Assembly (NCBI RefSeq): GCF_964355755.1
Contig: NC_092671.1
Span: 19,494,001 to 19,558,000, forward strand
Direction of reading: 5' to 3'
Length of the DNA stretch: 64,000 bases
Source of the DNA: Antedon mediterranea
Taxonomy: Eukaryota > Echinodermata > Crinoidea > Comatulida > Antedonidae
Part shown: positions 12,801-24,400 of the stretch, in pieces
Layout: the number at the start of each line of letters is the position of its first letter
Numbering within the stretch: the first letter of the stretch is position 1
The notes under the pieces: generated by a model
Database searches by the model: none
What the model was told of the DNA's origin: nothing
Seen by the model: only the letters and a program-made list of their open reading frames with translations
Made by a program: the position numbers and the translations under genes

Positions 12801-15800
12801 ATATCGATACACGTAGGCCTATATACTGTTGCTAATCTTTGATTTGTAAGATTAAGACATCATCATTATGTTCACTAATTCGAGTAAATCGGTTATCATC
12901 GAATGTAATTCTTTGTGTTTGATGCGATTAAGTACAAGTACATTCAGATGTACAGGCTGTACATCTGAATGTGCTTGTACTTAATCGCAGGTATTTCTTT
13001 TGTTTCATATATTTCAATTAAAAAACCAAACAAAAAATTCCTCGGAATTTATTACGTTTACGATTAAGTTCCCTCAGCCCCGTGTGTTTATCTGTAACAG
13101 TAGGTCTACTTGCATGTGTCCTCCAATATGCCTATATTAGACATTTGTTTTCCTAAATTATGCTAAAACACGTCTCAAGACACAGCAATAGGTTCATCAA
13201 ACTTCTTTTACATTTAGCTTAATTTAGTTTGCTTATCATGCAATTACGAAGTAATAATCATTTAAGTCAATCCCTAACGTATTTCTTTTCATCATGAAAA
13301 AATAATATATTAGGATTCAGAATTGAAATTTAATTTATACAATTTCTTGTCTTTTCGCTTCATTAGATTTTATTATTATTCAACGACAATGACTGACGCT
13401 TGTCGTCACAGTTAGAAGTCAACGAGTAGGCAGGATTAGTACATTGTATAGGCCTACAATAGTAAAAATTACCAATTAATTGTCTTCTTGTCTAAGTATG
13501 CTAGTGTTGCCAGCCAACTATACGGGTTATCTTAGTATGCTAGTGCTGCCAGCCAGCTACACGGGTTATCTAAGTATGCTAGTGTTGCCAGCCAGCTACA
13601 CGGGTTATCTAAGTATGCTAGTGCTGCCAGCCAGCTACACGGGTTATCTAAGTATGCTAGTGCTGCCAGCCAGCTACACGGGTTATCTAAGTATGCTAGT
13701 GTTGCCAGCCAGCTACACGGGTTATCTAAGTATGCTAGTGTTGCCAGCCAGCTACACGGGTTATCTAAGTATGCTAGTGCTGCCAGCCAGCTACACGGGT
13801 TATCTAAGTATGCTAGTGTTGCCAGCCAGCTACATGGGTTATCTAAGTGTGCTAGTGTTGCCAGCCAGCTACACGGGTTATCTAAGTATGCTAGTGTTGC
13901 CAGCCAGCTACACGGGTTATCTAAGTATGCTAGTGTTGCCAGCCAGCTACACGGGTTATCTAAGTATGCTAGGTTTGCTGTTGACAGTATATCATTTTAT
14001 CTTTGCAAATTTAAAGATCTTTGAAAAGATAATTCTAAATAATTGTGGGTTACACTTTAGGGACTGAGAAATAAGAAAGTTTATTAGTTTAAGTATTGTA
14101 TTGATTTCCACTATAATTAAACATTAAGTATATGCATTTTTGTGGAACGGGTTGAAATTTGCTTGTTAACAGTTTTGAGTATAGTCCTCAGTAATTTAGT
14201 TCTAGGTCCATTTCCTTCACAACTCGTGTCACTACCTACGTGATTAATCCCGGATGGATGTATGAGTCAAATATTGGTATCGTCAACTAGAATCAAACAA
14301 GCAAACTAAATTGTTGTGATGGGTCTACGAGATAATTTAAACCTATGTGTGATTAAAATAGATAATAAATTGTAGGACTTGGCTGACCCTTTCGGTAAAC
14401 GGTTATTACATTATCTTCAAACCTAGCTTTTTAATCCACGCATATGTTTTAATTAGATTACTATTTATTTCACATCACAGCACGAATAATCAATTTATGT
14501 ATAGAATAAATTAAGATAAATGACAACATTGCAACATATATGTTGTAATAATGTAGATTATGCACGAAGGGATAATATTAAGCGTAGGTCTGGGAATATA
14601 CAGTTGCATGAACTTTTGAGTTCCTATCGGGACCAAGTCTGATTAGTTACAACGCATGCGCATCGCGTACACATCCGATTAGTGGGTGAACTCAGGGGAA
14701 TGTCATTATTCGATACTGCTTTTAAAAACACAAGAGTGTACCAGCTTTCCTATGACAAATAATCTCATTATTCTGGTTTATTTACACGCATCTAGAAATA
14801 ACCGTAAATGATCTTGGCCTGTGGCAGGATTTGTCACATAAGTAACCTTGTCACTAGGAGGGCCATCTGTGCGGAAAAAGGGGATCGAAGCATTTAAGTG
14901 TGAATCGATCGGCAGCAAGTACTTCGCATTACTTCAATTATGTGAAAACAATATCGCTCCATATCAAATCCATGTCAATACAGTACATATTCTCACCTAC
15001 ATATTTAGTTTCGCCAATAAGATAGTTTGGTATTAAAATGTAATGTTATTTCAGTGCAATATGTAGTTATATGTTGAATATGTTTTATCCTCTTTACAGA
15101 ATGGGCATTATATACAACTCCTTTCTACAATGACAGTACATCACGTGATCCAATGTTGATTCGGTATGTTCCGAATGAAATACCCGAGTCACCTGCTAAT
15201 AGGAAGGGTACTCATGTCCTAGCGTCACCTGTTCTTATGTACGTCATCATTGGAGGAGCTGCAGTAGTATCATTAATCTTCATTGTTATTGTAATCTTCG
15301 TTTTACAAAACTTCAAATGCGGTGCATACGGCTCTTACAGGTGAGGATAGGACTAGTATTAGGAGAATTGCTGGCTTCTTTTACCCATGTAATTTGGGAC
15401 ACGCGCTAGAAGACGGTTAATTTCGATGGAAGCTTAAGCTCTATTTACACTATCAAACTAGTTTGACAAAAATATGTGATGTGTTCAAATATGGTAGTGA
15501 TATGCCCACACATAGTAGTGATATGACATCATCATGTCCATATATGGGCACATCACATTTTTTTGGTCATATATAGTTTGATAGTGTAGACAAGGCTTAG
15601 GTCGAGTATAATGGTCTGGATCTGTCAAATCCACAACACTTTAATGCCATATCCATTTGGAGTCTCTCAGATCTGGCTTGGTAATCCCTTAAAAAATGCG
15701 GGAGGGATTTCTTCAATCCACAACACTAATGTCTATGCCCTCTTTAAATAAATGAGAGTCTCAAAGGTCAGGGTTTCAACAGAAAGCGTTTAAAATAAAA

Positions 15801-18800
15801 ACTTGTTTTTTAATTTTGAAACGAAAATAATCAAGGTAGATATTGAACTCATGCTTTCGACTTCTACGTGTAAAATTCTGACTGACCAGATTTTGTAGTG
15901 ATACAAACGAGATGGCTACCTTACCTTTTCTTCCTTTATTTTTCAATCGCGTAATCCATTCCACATCCTTCACTTGTTGTACTGTCGCTACTTTCTTCTG
16001 TTGTTTGTTAACTCGCTTTATGTTTTCCTTTTTATCTTAATACGTGCAATTTTGACGGATTATATGCCTTCTTGGCTTCACCATTGATTGCTTCTGCTCC
16101 ATCATAGTTTATTCATGTATTTTCAATTAAGCCTTATACTTACCCACTTGGACACTAGTTCAACTTTGAGTTCTTCTTGTAATCTCAGGAACATCCCTTT
16201 TCGTCTCATCCGTGTCTCTGAGTCTTGGTTTATCCACCTTCTCCATTTCATATTGCCACAATTTGTTGAAAATCGGATACGTGGTGATTCGAATAATCAT
16301 TGGTGATAATGTTAACTCTTAGCCGGCTGGGAGGGGTCATATGGATGTATAAACAATTTGCAATCATTAGCATTTTTAAACGCATTTTTAAACGCATTTT
16401 AATTATATTTGTGTAACCGGTATTGAAGAGGATGAGTAAGAGGATGAGAAGGAGAAAGATGAGGATGAGTAAGAGGATGGATGGATGAGTAGGAGGAGAA
16501 GGGGAAGATGAGAGGATGAAAATGAATAGAATGAAGAGGATGAGAAAGAAAATGAGTAGAAAGATGAGTTGGGGAATGAGTAGGATGAGGATGAGAAGGA
16601 GAAAGAGGATGAATAGTACGAAGATGAAAAGAAGGCGGTGAGTATAAGAGGATGAGTAGGAGAATGATGAGTAGTTGAAAGACGATGAATACTAGGAAAG
16701 GAAACGTGTAGAAGGAAAAGTATGAGGAGGACAATGAAGAGGATGTTGATATACAATGAAAATGACAAGTAATTGCCTGCGATACATGTCAATATGAATG
16801 ATTGCAAATGGATGAGATATTGATGAATGTCAATGAATGTGTGGCAGAATGATGATCATGTTACAATTATAAAAGCTGTTGTCAAATGTTGTGAAATACA
16901 TACCACAGTGTTGTGCTGCCATAGGCATTATATTCGGAAACATACTGATATAATAATATCAGTATCGTTGAGCTAAAAGCAAGTTTGTATAATGGCGCTT
17001 TCAGTCTAAAATATCTTGTTTTATTTAAATCAACCGGGATTTGAACCAAGTCTAGTTTAATTGTTCCGCCTCCGGAAACAGGGACGTAGTTCGCTTGTTG
17101 AACACCATCACTATTGCTAGACCATGATATTGTTGCTATCGTATTCAAAGGTTAAGGGTTACTACGTTACAATGTTCATAAACTATATTATACAATAATA
17201 TGTATTCTAAAAAGTAATTTCATGTAAGAATGTTTGAAACAGTACCGCATAATATCATTTAATATATTTTTTCTAAAGGAACTAATGCAATAACATAAAT
17301 AGGTCACTGGTCTCTGTTATCTTATAACTATTTATTTTACCTTTTTACAAGTTACTAAAGTTTTGAAATCTCAAAACTAAATATAGTGAAACTCCGGAAG
17401 ATGACGGATTTCAGAGTGTAGTAATACACACTTGATCGTTTTTACTTTCACATTCCCGGTTGCATTATGATATTTTATTATTGCTATGTGATGTGATTTG
17501 AATCAACTGAGTTTCAGAATAAGCAGCATTTGCAATTTAAAAAACTTATTTATTTTGTAATACGTTTTGACTTAGAGCGTTGAAAACAGGCGGCCACTAC
17601 AGTAATAGACAAAATAAACAAGCATACAAGTTCACTCAGCAGGGAGATTAAAATTCTGTTAATTTTAAGTATGTAAAATGTTTTTTTTGTCAGGGTATAA
17701 TATAATATTTTAGAATACCATACCGGTACAGAAAATTACCTCACATGGTGCATAATATAAGGTAAATGTAGAGACATTTGATAGTTTCATAGTCCAATGC
17801 ATCGACCAGTGGATAGGTTTCAGGTTCATACGAAATCTAATCGAACAATTGTGTTTTCACGTCACAGATATAATTGCATAAAAGCTTTTAACAGTTTAAA
17901 AACAAACACCGCCACTATGAGAGATTTGTTGAAAAAAATACCACTTTAACTTTGTCTAGTTAGAAAGCTGTTAGGATGGAAGATCCCCTGAGGGTTGTTG
18001 TTTGCAATCATTTTACGTATAGAGCGTGTGCCCGATATTTGTTGACATTTTCGGTTAATTAGAAAGTTATTTACTGAATAAAATGTATGCACACAAAAAC
18101 ATACTATAGCTTATACATCTGTGTTTTCTATACGTAGTTTGTGAACTGCATGTTACGTTACTTCTAAAATTACGTTAGGTACTTAATACTCATGTATGTG
18201 ATTACCTTAATGTATTTTATGATACGTTTAGTCTACCTGAGTGTCGATCCTCCCACTTCTGGAATGTGATTGCCAATCCGTAATTCTAATATGCATATAC
18301 CTTCTGTCAAAGCATGTAGTGAAAAAAGTGTTATATTTTATGTATTCTTCACTTGCTTGAATTTCACAGCACGATGGAAAGACCTGATAATATGGGTATG
18401 GTTGACAGGTCCGAGTTTTACAAATACAATGGGCAGTTTACTGGAGCTAGTTCTGAAGGGCCTACATACAACGAAATGAGTGGTACGTGTATATAGAATA
18501 CCAGCAGCATGTTTGTGAACAAAATACTGAGATTGACTACTACAATGTGCTACTATGTACTATTGCATGTGGCTTGCTTCAACATCCGGACATAATATTC
18601 TGATAGAGATCTTCAATTTTCTCTTGTGTGTGAAACTCTCAATTTGACGTCATATATATTAACCAAAAAGGGCGGGACTGAGGAAGCTGATTTTCTAAAC
18701 TATACCTTATGAACCCAATAAGTACCGTACCTTTATTTTCACATACCGAAAGAATCAAAGACTAAATTGAACAAATTCAGCCTGTATTTGATTTTAATCC

Positions 18801-19979
18801 GGCTCGCCCAAAACAGGAAATTTAATTCGACAAGACGGATAATAAATACTTTAATTTTTAAAATTACAATACCATATTGCTATGCAACGAGGCGTGTATC
18901 GGAACTATTAACAATTTGGATTAAGTTATTTTATAAAACTATATCTGCTATCCAAATTTATTAGGTGTGTTGATAGAACAGCGTTTGTTTGAGATGATTA
19001 CGATCTTTGGAAAATGTCTACTGTTTTTATGGTACTTATAGAAGAGGATATTCTTTTTTTTTGGTTGGAGAGTTTTAACAAATGAATCATTCATTTCCCG
19101 TCGCGAGTGACACCACGATGAAGCATGGCACAGGAAAGTACAGTCAGGAACACACAATAATATAAATTGCGTTGTGCTCCGTCAATTCACATTATGATTC
19201 GACAAATTTAAAACATCTTATTCTCTATTTTTATTAATGAGCTGCCGGGGAAGAAACAAAACAGAACTATGGGCACATCAGAATGTGTATATCAATTAGA
19301 CAATCACTTTAAACTACACGATTATACATTACTATGAACATAATCATGAAAAAAAATATCATCAGAAAGTTGGAATATAAATGTTAACATTATTCAGATG
19401 TGATTGCGGTGTGTGACGATTTGATTAATAACCGTAAACCAATTCTTGACTATTGTGAATATAGGTACGGATTTATTTCTCTAATTTCGAATGGTTTATT
19501 GTACATGTTTCTACTCTGCAAACAATGTTTATGTCGATGCTATGAGAATACTGATTTGCATGGAAGAAGAATGCGGCATGATGGATACTACTTGTTTTTA
19601 ATTAATGTTTTTGTTTTTTTATTTTACAGTTGAGCAACAAAATGCGGAAAATCGTAATAGTGTTTACTTCCACAATGATAAAGTTGATTTCGTGGTCACA
19701 AAAACGTACAAACCTGTTAAATTAACAGGACTTGAAGAGGTAAAGGATAGGCTGAAACCAAGGGACGAGGGCGCTATATGTGAGGAAAATGACAAAAATG
19801 AAGATAGGATATGCGAACATGCGTTTGTGGAAACGATACCTAAAATAACTAATATACCGCCATTTATGCTACCTGATGAACCGACCGCCGTTGTTGTAAA
19901 TGACAATATTCAACAAATAACCCAAGTTAAATCTCCTCGTAAAACACCTCCGCCAGTACCCCCAAGAAGGGTACGATAG
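6775..19979 (+). CDS. MEGF10/11: MEGF10/11-like (Draper/CED-1 family) scavenger receptor, 5' end missing
   Basis: Exons 6775-6857, 8484-8781, 9073-12237, 12521-12624, 15100-15340, 18370-18482 and 19630-19979 join in phase with consensus splice sites. They encode about 1450 residues: the end of an EMI domain (CCGGW), about 28 eight-cysteine laminin-type EGF repeats of about 43 residues, a stalk, one membrane helix and a tail of about 160 residues ending in a proline-rich PPPVPPRR. Family members (MEGF10/11, PEAR1, Draper, CED-1) are phagocyte and glial receptors for dying cells and for cell-cell recognition. Vertebrate and fly members carry about 15-17 repeats, so this ectodomain is much longer. 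The tail shows no NPxY motif. Signal peptide and most EMI exons were not found. Family assignment is firm; the exact orthologue is not. Confidence 0.88.
8484..8781 (+). CDS. MEGF-like exon: EGF repeats 1-2 and start of 3
   Basis: A 298-nt exon, phase 1 in and phase 2 out, with donor AAAAG|GTAACC. It holds two full laminin-type EGF units, each with the pattern C-x-GxxGxxC-C-C-x-C-GxCxC-GxxGxxC, and the first half of a third (CPPGFYGVGC) that continues in the next exon. Confidence 0.92.
9073..12237 (+). CDS. MEGF-like giant exon: 24 EGF repeats in one exon
   Basis: A 3165-nt exon, acceptor TTTTCCAG and donor CAAG|GTGAGT, encoding 1054 codons of uninterrupted laminin-type EGF repeats. After the second half of repeat 3 there are 24 further units of 41-44 residues with constant cysteine spacing. 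The last unit has an odd cysteine spacing (CSDKCPSGYTC). Six consecutive units near the end (about 11379-12116) are shorter by one residue between their fifth and sixth cysteines, having G-C-x-C where the others have G-x-C-x-C. No frameshift or stop interrupts the array, so it is under selection. Confidence 0.96.
12521..12624 (+). CDS. MEGF-like exon: last EGF unit
   Basis: A 104-nt exon, acceptor ATTTATAG and donor ATCG|GTGAGT, phase 2 in and phase 1 out. It encodes a final partial EGF-like unit (CEPGFYGAGC, then CNCAENLVC and GIC). Joined to the membrane exon the phase closes as a glutamate codon. Confidence 0.88.
12923..12989. repeat. Near-perfect 32-bp inverted repeat (hairpin)
   Basis: Two 32-base arms with one mismatch flank a three-base GGC centre. 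The outer ends read TGCGATTAAG and CTTAATCGCA. It lies in the intron before the membrane exon. It could be a very short foldback element or a cruciform-forming site; no function is evident. Confidence 0.9.
13492..13973. repeat. 39-bp minisatellite, 12 copies
   Basis: Twelve units of 39 bp plus a partial one, nearly identical, each with GCTAGTGTTGCCAGCCAGCT followed by ACACGGGTTAT. Because 39 is a multiple of three, the array is an open frame of 13-residue repeats, but it lies inside an intron with no splice sites keeping that frame, so I treat it as noncoding. The near identity of units indicates recent expansion. Confidence 0.95.
15100..15340 (+). CDS. MEGF-like exon: stalk and transmembrane helix
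   Basis: A 241-nt exon, acceptor CTTTACAG and donor TTACAG|GTGAGG, phase 1 in and phase 2 out. It encodes a stalk of about 45 residues, then a strong membrane helix (VLMYVIIGGAAVVSLIFIVI and on to VIFVL) followed by NFKCGAYGSY. The cysteine just inside the membrane could be acylated. Confidence 0.92.
15437..15597. mobile_element. Short TIR element (MITE), copy A
   Basis: Terminal inverted repeats of about 23 bp: the left end begins AGCTCTATTTACACTATCAA and the right end mirrors it. The interior holds GTAGTGATATG repeats. A related copy in the opposite gene's intron lies at 52591-52772. No coding capacity. Confidence 0.75.
16425..16740. repeat. Polypurine tract rich in GAGGATGAG
   Basis: About 300 bases consisting almost only of A and G plus scattered T, built from degenerate AGGATGAGTAGGAG-like words. 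The complementary strand gives long serine-rich open frames that are artefacts. It lies in the intron between the membrane exon and the next tail exon of the MEGF-like gene. Confidence 0.85.
16915..17140 (-). pseudogene. Possible orphan coding fragment
   Basis: On the - strand this stretch reads like ordinary protein (TISWSSNSDGV, then YVPVSGGGTIKLDLVQIPVD and KTRYFRLKAP) after a possible acceptor (ACGATAG). I see no matching neighbour exon and do not recognise a family. It may be an old gene fragment or chance; it lies in an intron of the + strand gene. Confidence 0.25.
18370..18482 (+). CDS. MEGF-like exon: cytoplasmic, with YNEM motif
   Basis: A 113-nt exon, acceptor TTTCACAG and donor GAGTG|GTACGT, phase 2 in and phase 1 out. 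It reads TMERPDNMGMVDRSEFYKYN and ends GPTYNEMS. YNEM fits the YxxM consensus bound by PI3-kinase p85 SH2 domains. Joined to 19630 the split codon is GTT (valine) and the frame stays open. Confidence 0.85.
19399..19466 (+). other. Possible optional exon, not phase-compatible
   Basis: A stretch between ATTCAG and TATAG|GTACGG reads DVIAVCDDLINNRKPILDYC when entered from the exon at 18370. However, leaving at that donor gives a stop at the start of the final exon. It could be a cryptic exon making a shorter tail, or nothing. The direct join 18482 to 19630 is phase-correct without it. Confidence 0.25.
19630..19979 (+). CDS. MEGF-like final coding exon with SH3-binding end
   Basis: A 350-nt coding part, acceptor TTTTACAG, phase 1 in, stop TAG at 19977-19979. 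It encodes an acidic tail containing NSVYFHND and KLTGLEEVKDRLKPRDE and ends KTPPPVPPRRVR. PPPVPPRR matches the PxxPxR class of SH3 ligands. I see no NPxY and no paired YxxL (ITAM-like) motif, both of which are used by some relatives. Confidence 0.88.
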
Positions 19980-22900
19980 GTACTGTACATATGTGCCCTA
20001 AATGTACTCACTTAAATAATAATTAAAAATAATATATTGATTAATATTGTTGATTTATAGTCTAAATGTAAACGGTACATATTATTGTAAGTCTGTGTAA
20101 TTATACTTAACTCTAGTCCCCTATCGTAAATTGGAATCTAATATACCAAATACTGTATGATTTAGGCTACTAATGTTACTAAAGAAATCAAAGAGAATCA
20201 CGAAAAAAAACTTACTGTTACTCGACTATCCATAAAGCACATCACAAGGTGACAGTTTGACTACTTTTGCTTTTTCGCTAGACCCTTATTATTGAAAATA
20301 AATTAACAAAAAGCTGGGGCTGTCGGTGACAACACAATTGGCCAACAAACATTTTCGATCGTTAACTTTAGTAACTTAAAGAGTAACTCCGCTTTAAAAT
20401 GTCTTGATTATTATAAAATATAAACCTTTGCAGCAACATCAATTAACCAACAGAACGGGCATCGTGAAAAAGCGGTGCTACATGATTATTATTATAAGTG
20501 TAAAAAATGCACCAAAAGCCTTTTATTTATGAACATTTTGCAGAAGGGAAAAGTAAATAAATAGAAATAATAATAAATTTTACATAGGAAAATCATATAA
20601 TATTACAAATAGTTACTCGGTTAACGGTTGTAAATCGTTGTAAAGTTCATCAGTACAATTAATATTTTACAACATTACGGCAATATTCATAGTAGGCTAC
20701 CACTTTTTTAATGACTTGCTACACAACGCTCGATCTGCTTTATACCGTTTTCGGAAAGTAAGTATAGTTACTCTCAATGTTGTTGCAAAGGTTCATATTT
20801 TATAATAAACGATAGACATTTTAAACCCAGAGGTACCCTAAATCTGAACAAAGGGTGGTTGAATCCTCGACACGTATTTGTGGTAGACCACCATACTCTT
20901 AAGAAAGTTTAAGGGTAATTATTACTATTGAAACAAATGGCAATGTCACCTGTGCCTACGTCACATGGTTTGTCATATTATTTTTTTCAGAATTGTAATT
21001 CCGTTTCTAAAATCTATGCCAACATTATGATTCCATGTCAGTCTTTCATCTAATGTCTTCCTATAACGTAAACAGTGTGAAATATGTACAGAAGTTCAAT
21101 TTTGTGTAAGAAATATAATATTAATAGATTATATCAGTGCATTATGTGGGAGTGAATCCACGTGCACTGACGTGGAGCGGGAACTCTGCAACTTTATAGC
21201 ATAATGTTGGATTTCAAAATGTGTTACGCTATTATTAACTTTTTTTGGCAACTTTAATTGCATGTTTTACGGGTGCTGTCGTTGAACTAATAATTCAATA
21301 TTATGAGCATATAAATATTTCTTTGGAATTTTATTTATGAATTAAACAATACGTACCATTAATGGCAGTTTTAATAAATTGAAATCAATGGATGGTACGT
21401 CAATATATTTATTCATTATTAAATTAAATAAGTCAGGTTCACACGAGAGCAATGTGCTATGCTTTACGTGGAAACTAAGCCTGTGTATACATAGTGGCGT
21501 ATATCAAGCTAAAGAATAATGGACTTTCTCCTGCCGCAAACTCTCATTAAGGAGGAATGAGTATGCTAAGCGATATGTACAGCCGGAACAAGTTTTTTCA
21601 CTCACATACATTTTCTAGCGTTTAAAATGCACCATGAATCCATTTAACGTTGTAATACTGCTTACTCTCAATGGAAACATGTTGTACGATGTTATAAATA
21701 ACTTTTACAAATATCATAAATATTGAACATTTTAGCAGTTCATAATATGTTTATAATTAGTTGGTGTTTTATATTCAGTTTCTAATCGGATATGTGAATA
21801 GAATGAGTCTACATACCTTTGTAAATAATTTCGGTAAATCTAGTATTTTTCTAAACAATATTGTAGTTGTAAATAAAATCTTTGATGAATGTGTACAGCA
21901 AGTAAATTGGATAGCTAATTGTATGTAACAAAGAAAACATATCGTTTTGTAATTAAATTTAAATGAAAGAATTGTGATTCGTGTTATAGTACTTATTTGT
22001 TGAATAGATAGCAATATGTTTAATGTTTTAGATAAAAGCAAACATAAACGTTTATTTATAGGCCTAAATACTTGGCTTCGAAGAACCAACTTGATAGAAA
22101 TACAGTATATATAAGAAGGACGAAAAGGATCGTAGAATTATCATATCATATGAATTTTTAAGAATTCAATTTTATGAGATAATATTTAAATAAGTATAAT
22201 ATTGCTCATGATGATCATGACCTGCATTTTATGTATACTGTATATACAATTTGTGTCCGTATTAACTTTTGAAATAATTCAAAATAGGAATATTGACCAG
22301 TTTCAAATTTAATTTTTATTAACATTGCTATATCCTTACTTTATATTTAACGATTTTTTAAGAATACAATTTTAGAATACAATTATCAAGAAATGTGCTA
22401 ATATCATCACATTATTATTATTATATTATTATATTCTCAAAATAACACGTCATCAACAAATAGAAAATCTTCCAATTATATTCTATGTTGAGAAGATTGA
22501 TAGATCTCAGCCTTTATAATTAATGTAATTTTTCACATTGAAATCTCTAAAACTCAGCCTCATCATTGAAACAGAGCATGCGCAAAGACATTATTCACTA
22601 ACCCAAATGCGTCCCTTGCTACCGTTTCTATAGCAACTAATGACATTTGCACAGGGACACATTACTTTCAGGTGATTTTTCCCAAACCTCCAAAAATTAA
22701 TGGTACGACAGAGACTGAATTTTGTTGTCAGAATTATGAATTAACGGGTAAAGATTTATTATTTCTGAAATGTTGTTTTTGAAATAAGAAATATATATAT
22801 ATTGACAGAAATTGCATTGACAGCCAACTGAATCAAGGGCGTCAATTCTAAGGGCAATCACAAACTTTGTTGGTAGATAGTAGCTTCAAACGACATTTTA

Positions 22901-24400
22901 ATGTGATGGAGCCAGATATGGAGATATATAATAATATAATACATAAATGTCACGACAACTTAAGAAGATAGGCCTATATCAACCCTAACCTTTGGAAGTA
23001 TACCTATTATGTTACAACTGGTTAATGTGCTTGCGTTGGGACAACCAAGTAAATAACGACATGTCAAGCTGCTTCACTTGAGCAGCTAAACTGTCTAGTA
23101 ATCAACACAAATTAAAGTTGTCTACTACACTCCAGGCTAGTAGGCTTTATAAAAACATGGATGTTTTTCATAATTCTAAAAGCATGGACCAATTATACCA
23201 ACAACAATATTATGATTTAATTATAACTAATTGAGTAATAATGGTATCTTTAAGGAAGATTGATGCTAGCTTGGTTTTTTTCTCTCAAAATGAGTTGCAC
23301 CACAAACAATTGCACCACGCAGTCTGTTAAAACGTCTCATCTTACTACATTGACAAAATAGAATGCCAAAATTCTCAATGCATAATGCCTAATTTAATTT
23401 TGACCTACAACATAAAAGTATACTTTCTTAAAAATATACTGGTTAACTGCATGAGAAAGACAGCCAAAATGACCAACGTATGCTGTAGCGATTCAGAATC
23501 TAAAAATATAAAGGAATGGCAGAGGCTTGAGGAGGGCTATAAATCCGACAGGGAATGATGGAGCCGAGGAAGGTAAGTTAAATGAATGTATAAAATGCAG
23601 TAGCCATCAATAGTGACTGGATCAGTAAATGTCAGCGACACAATGAATGTGTCCTTATTTTATCACTTTTCCGTTCTAAGCGAATGTTATTAGTTAGTTC
23701 TGGCAGCATCTGTAGGAATTCCATTTTCAAGGTCTGTAAAAAGTTTTAATAATAAAATGATATTAATCGGACTTTTATACTTATCTCATAAATCTATCAA
23801 CCTATTTTACATTATAAACATCTAATAACATGTAAACTGGTACCAAGTGATTTAATGCAAATGGAATTTTTATTAGATACTTATTTTTTTGGAATACTAT
23901 TGGAATATTACAAATACATAGAAGACAGAAACATTAGTCTACTATAATTATAAATTTGTACTCAGCAAGAAAATAAAACCGTTTGCCGTCGTATAGTTTC
24001 TTAGACTAGAACAAAAGATAATCTATAACAACTAAACAGTTAAATTTTGAATTACAACACAATAAAAAAAGAAATGTTTTCTTCTTTTATTGTGTTATGG
24101 TCAAAAGTTTAACTATGTATTTGTCTTCACGCTATAATTATCTTTGACGTTTAAATGTTTAAAAGATATTGTATAAGTATTTATCTCTTACGAGATGGAC
24201 GCTTTAAAGAGGAAGGAAGGTAGTTGCTTGCAAGAAGTGGACACTGATAGTAGTGAATAAAAAAAAATATCAACAGATCCATCAACTTTATAACAGTGAG
24301 TGGTATAACTTAGGCAAACGATTAACAAAACCATTTTTAGTCATATTTACCCTCCCTGTTGATATAGAAAATAAAGTAGGATTACGCAATTGATATTTCA
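19980..24400. other. 3' UTR and intergenic DNA, no gene seen
   Basis: The first AATAAA after the MEGF-like stop codon is at about 20297-20302 and is a candidate polyadenylation signal. Beyond it the DNA is AT-rich with no exon-like open frame, no RNA gene and no clear repeat array. TAGGCCTA-type words recur. Confidence 0.5.

Noticed and set aside
13480-14067. 195-residue open frame of 13-residue repeats
   Set aside because: The unit length is a multiple of three so the frame stays open by arithmetic; it lies inside an intron with no compatible splice sites.
16399-16807. Serine-rich open frames on the - strand
   Set aside because: Reverse complement of a polypurine tract with no exon features.
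19399-19466. Extra tail exon of the MEGF-like gene
   Set aside because: Phase-compatible on entry but its donor leads to an immediate stop in the last exon; kept only as a low-confidence option.
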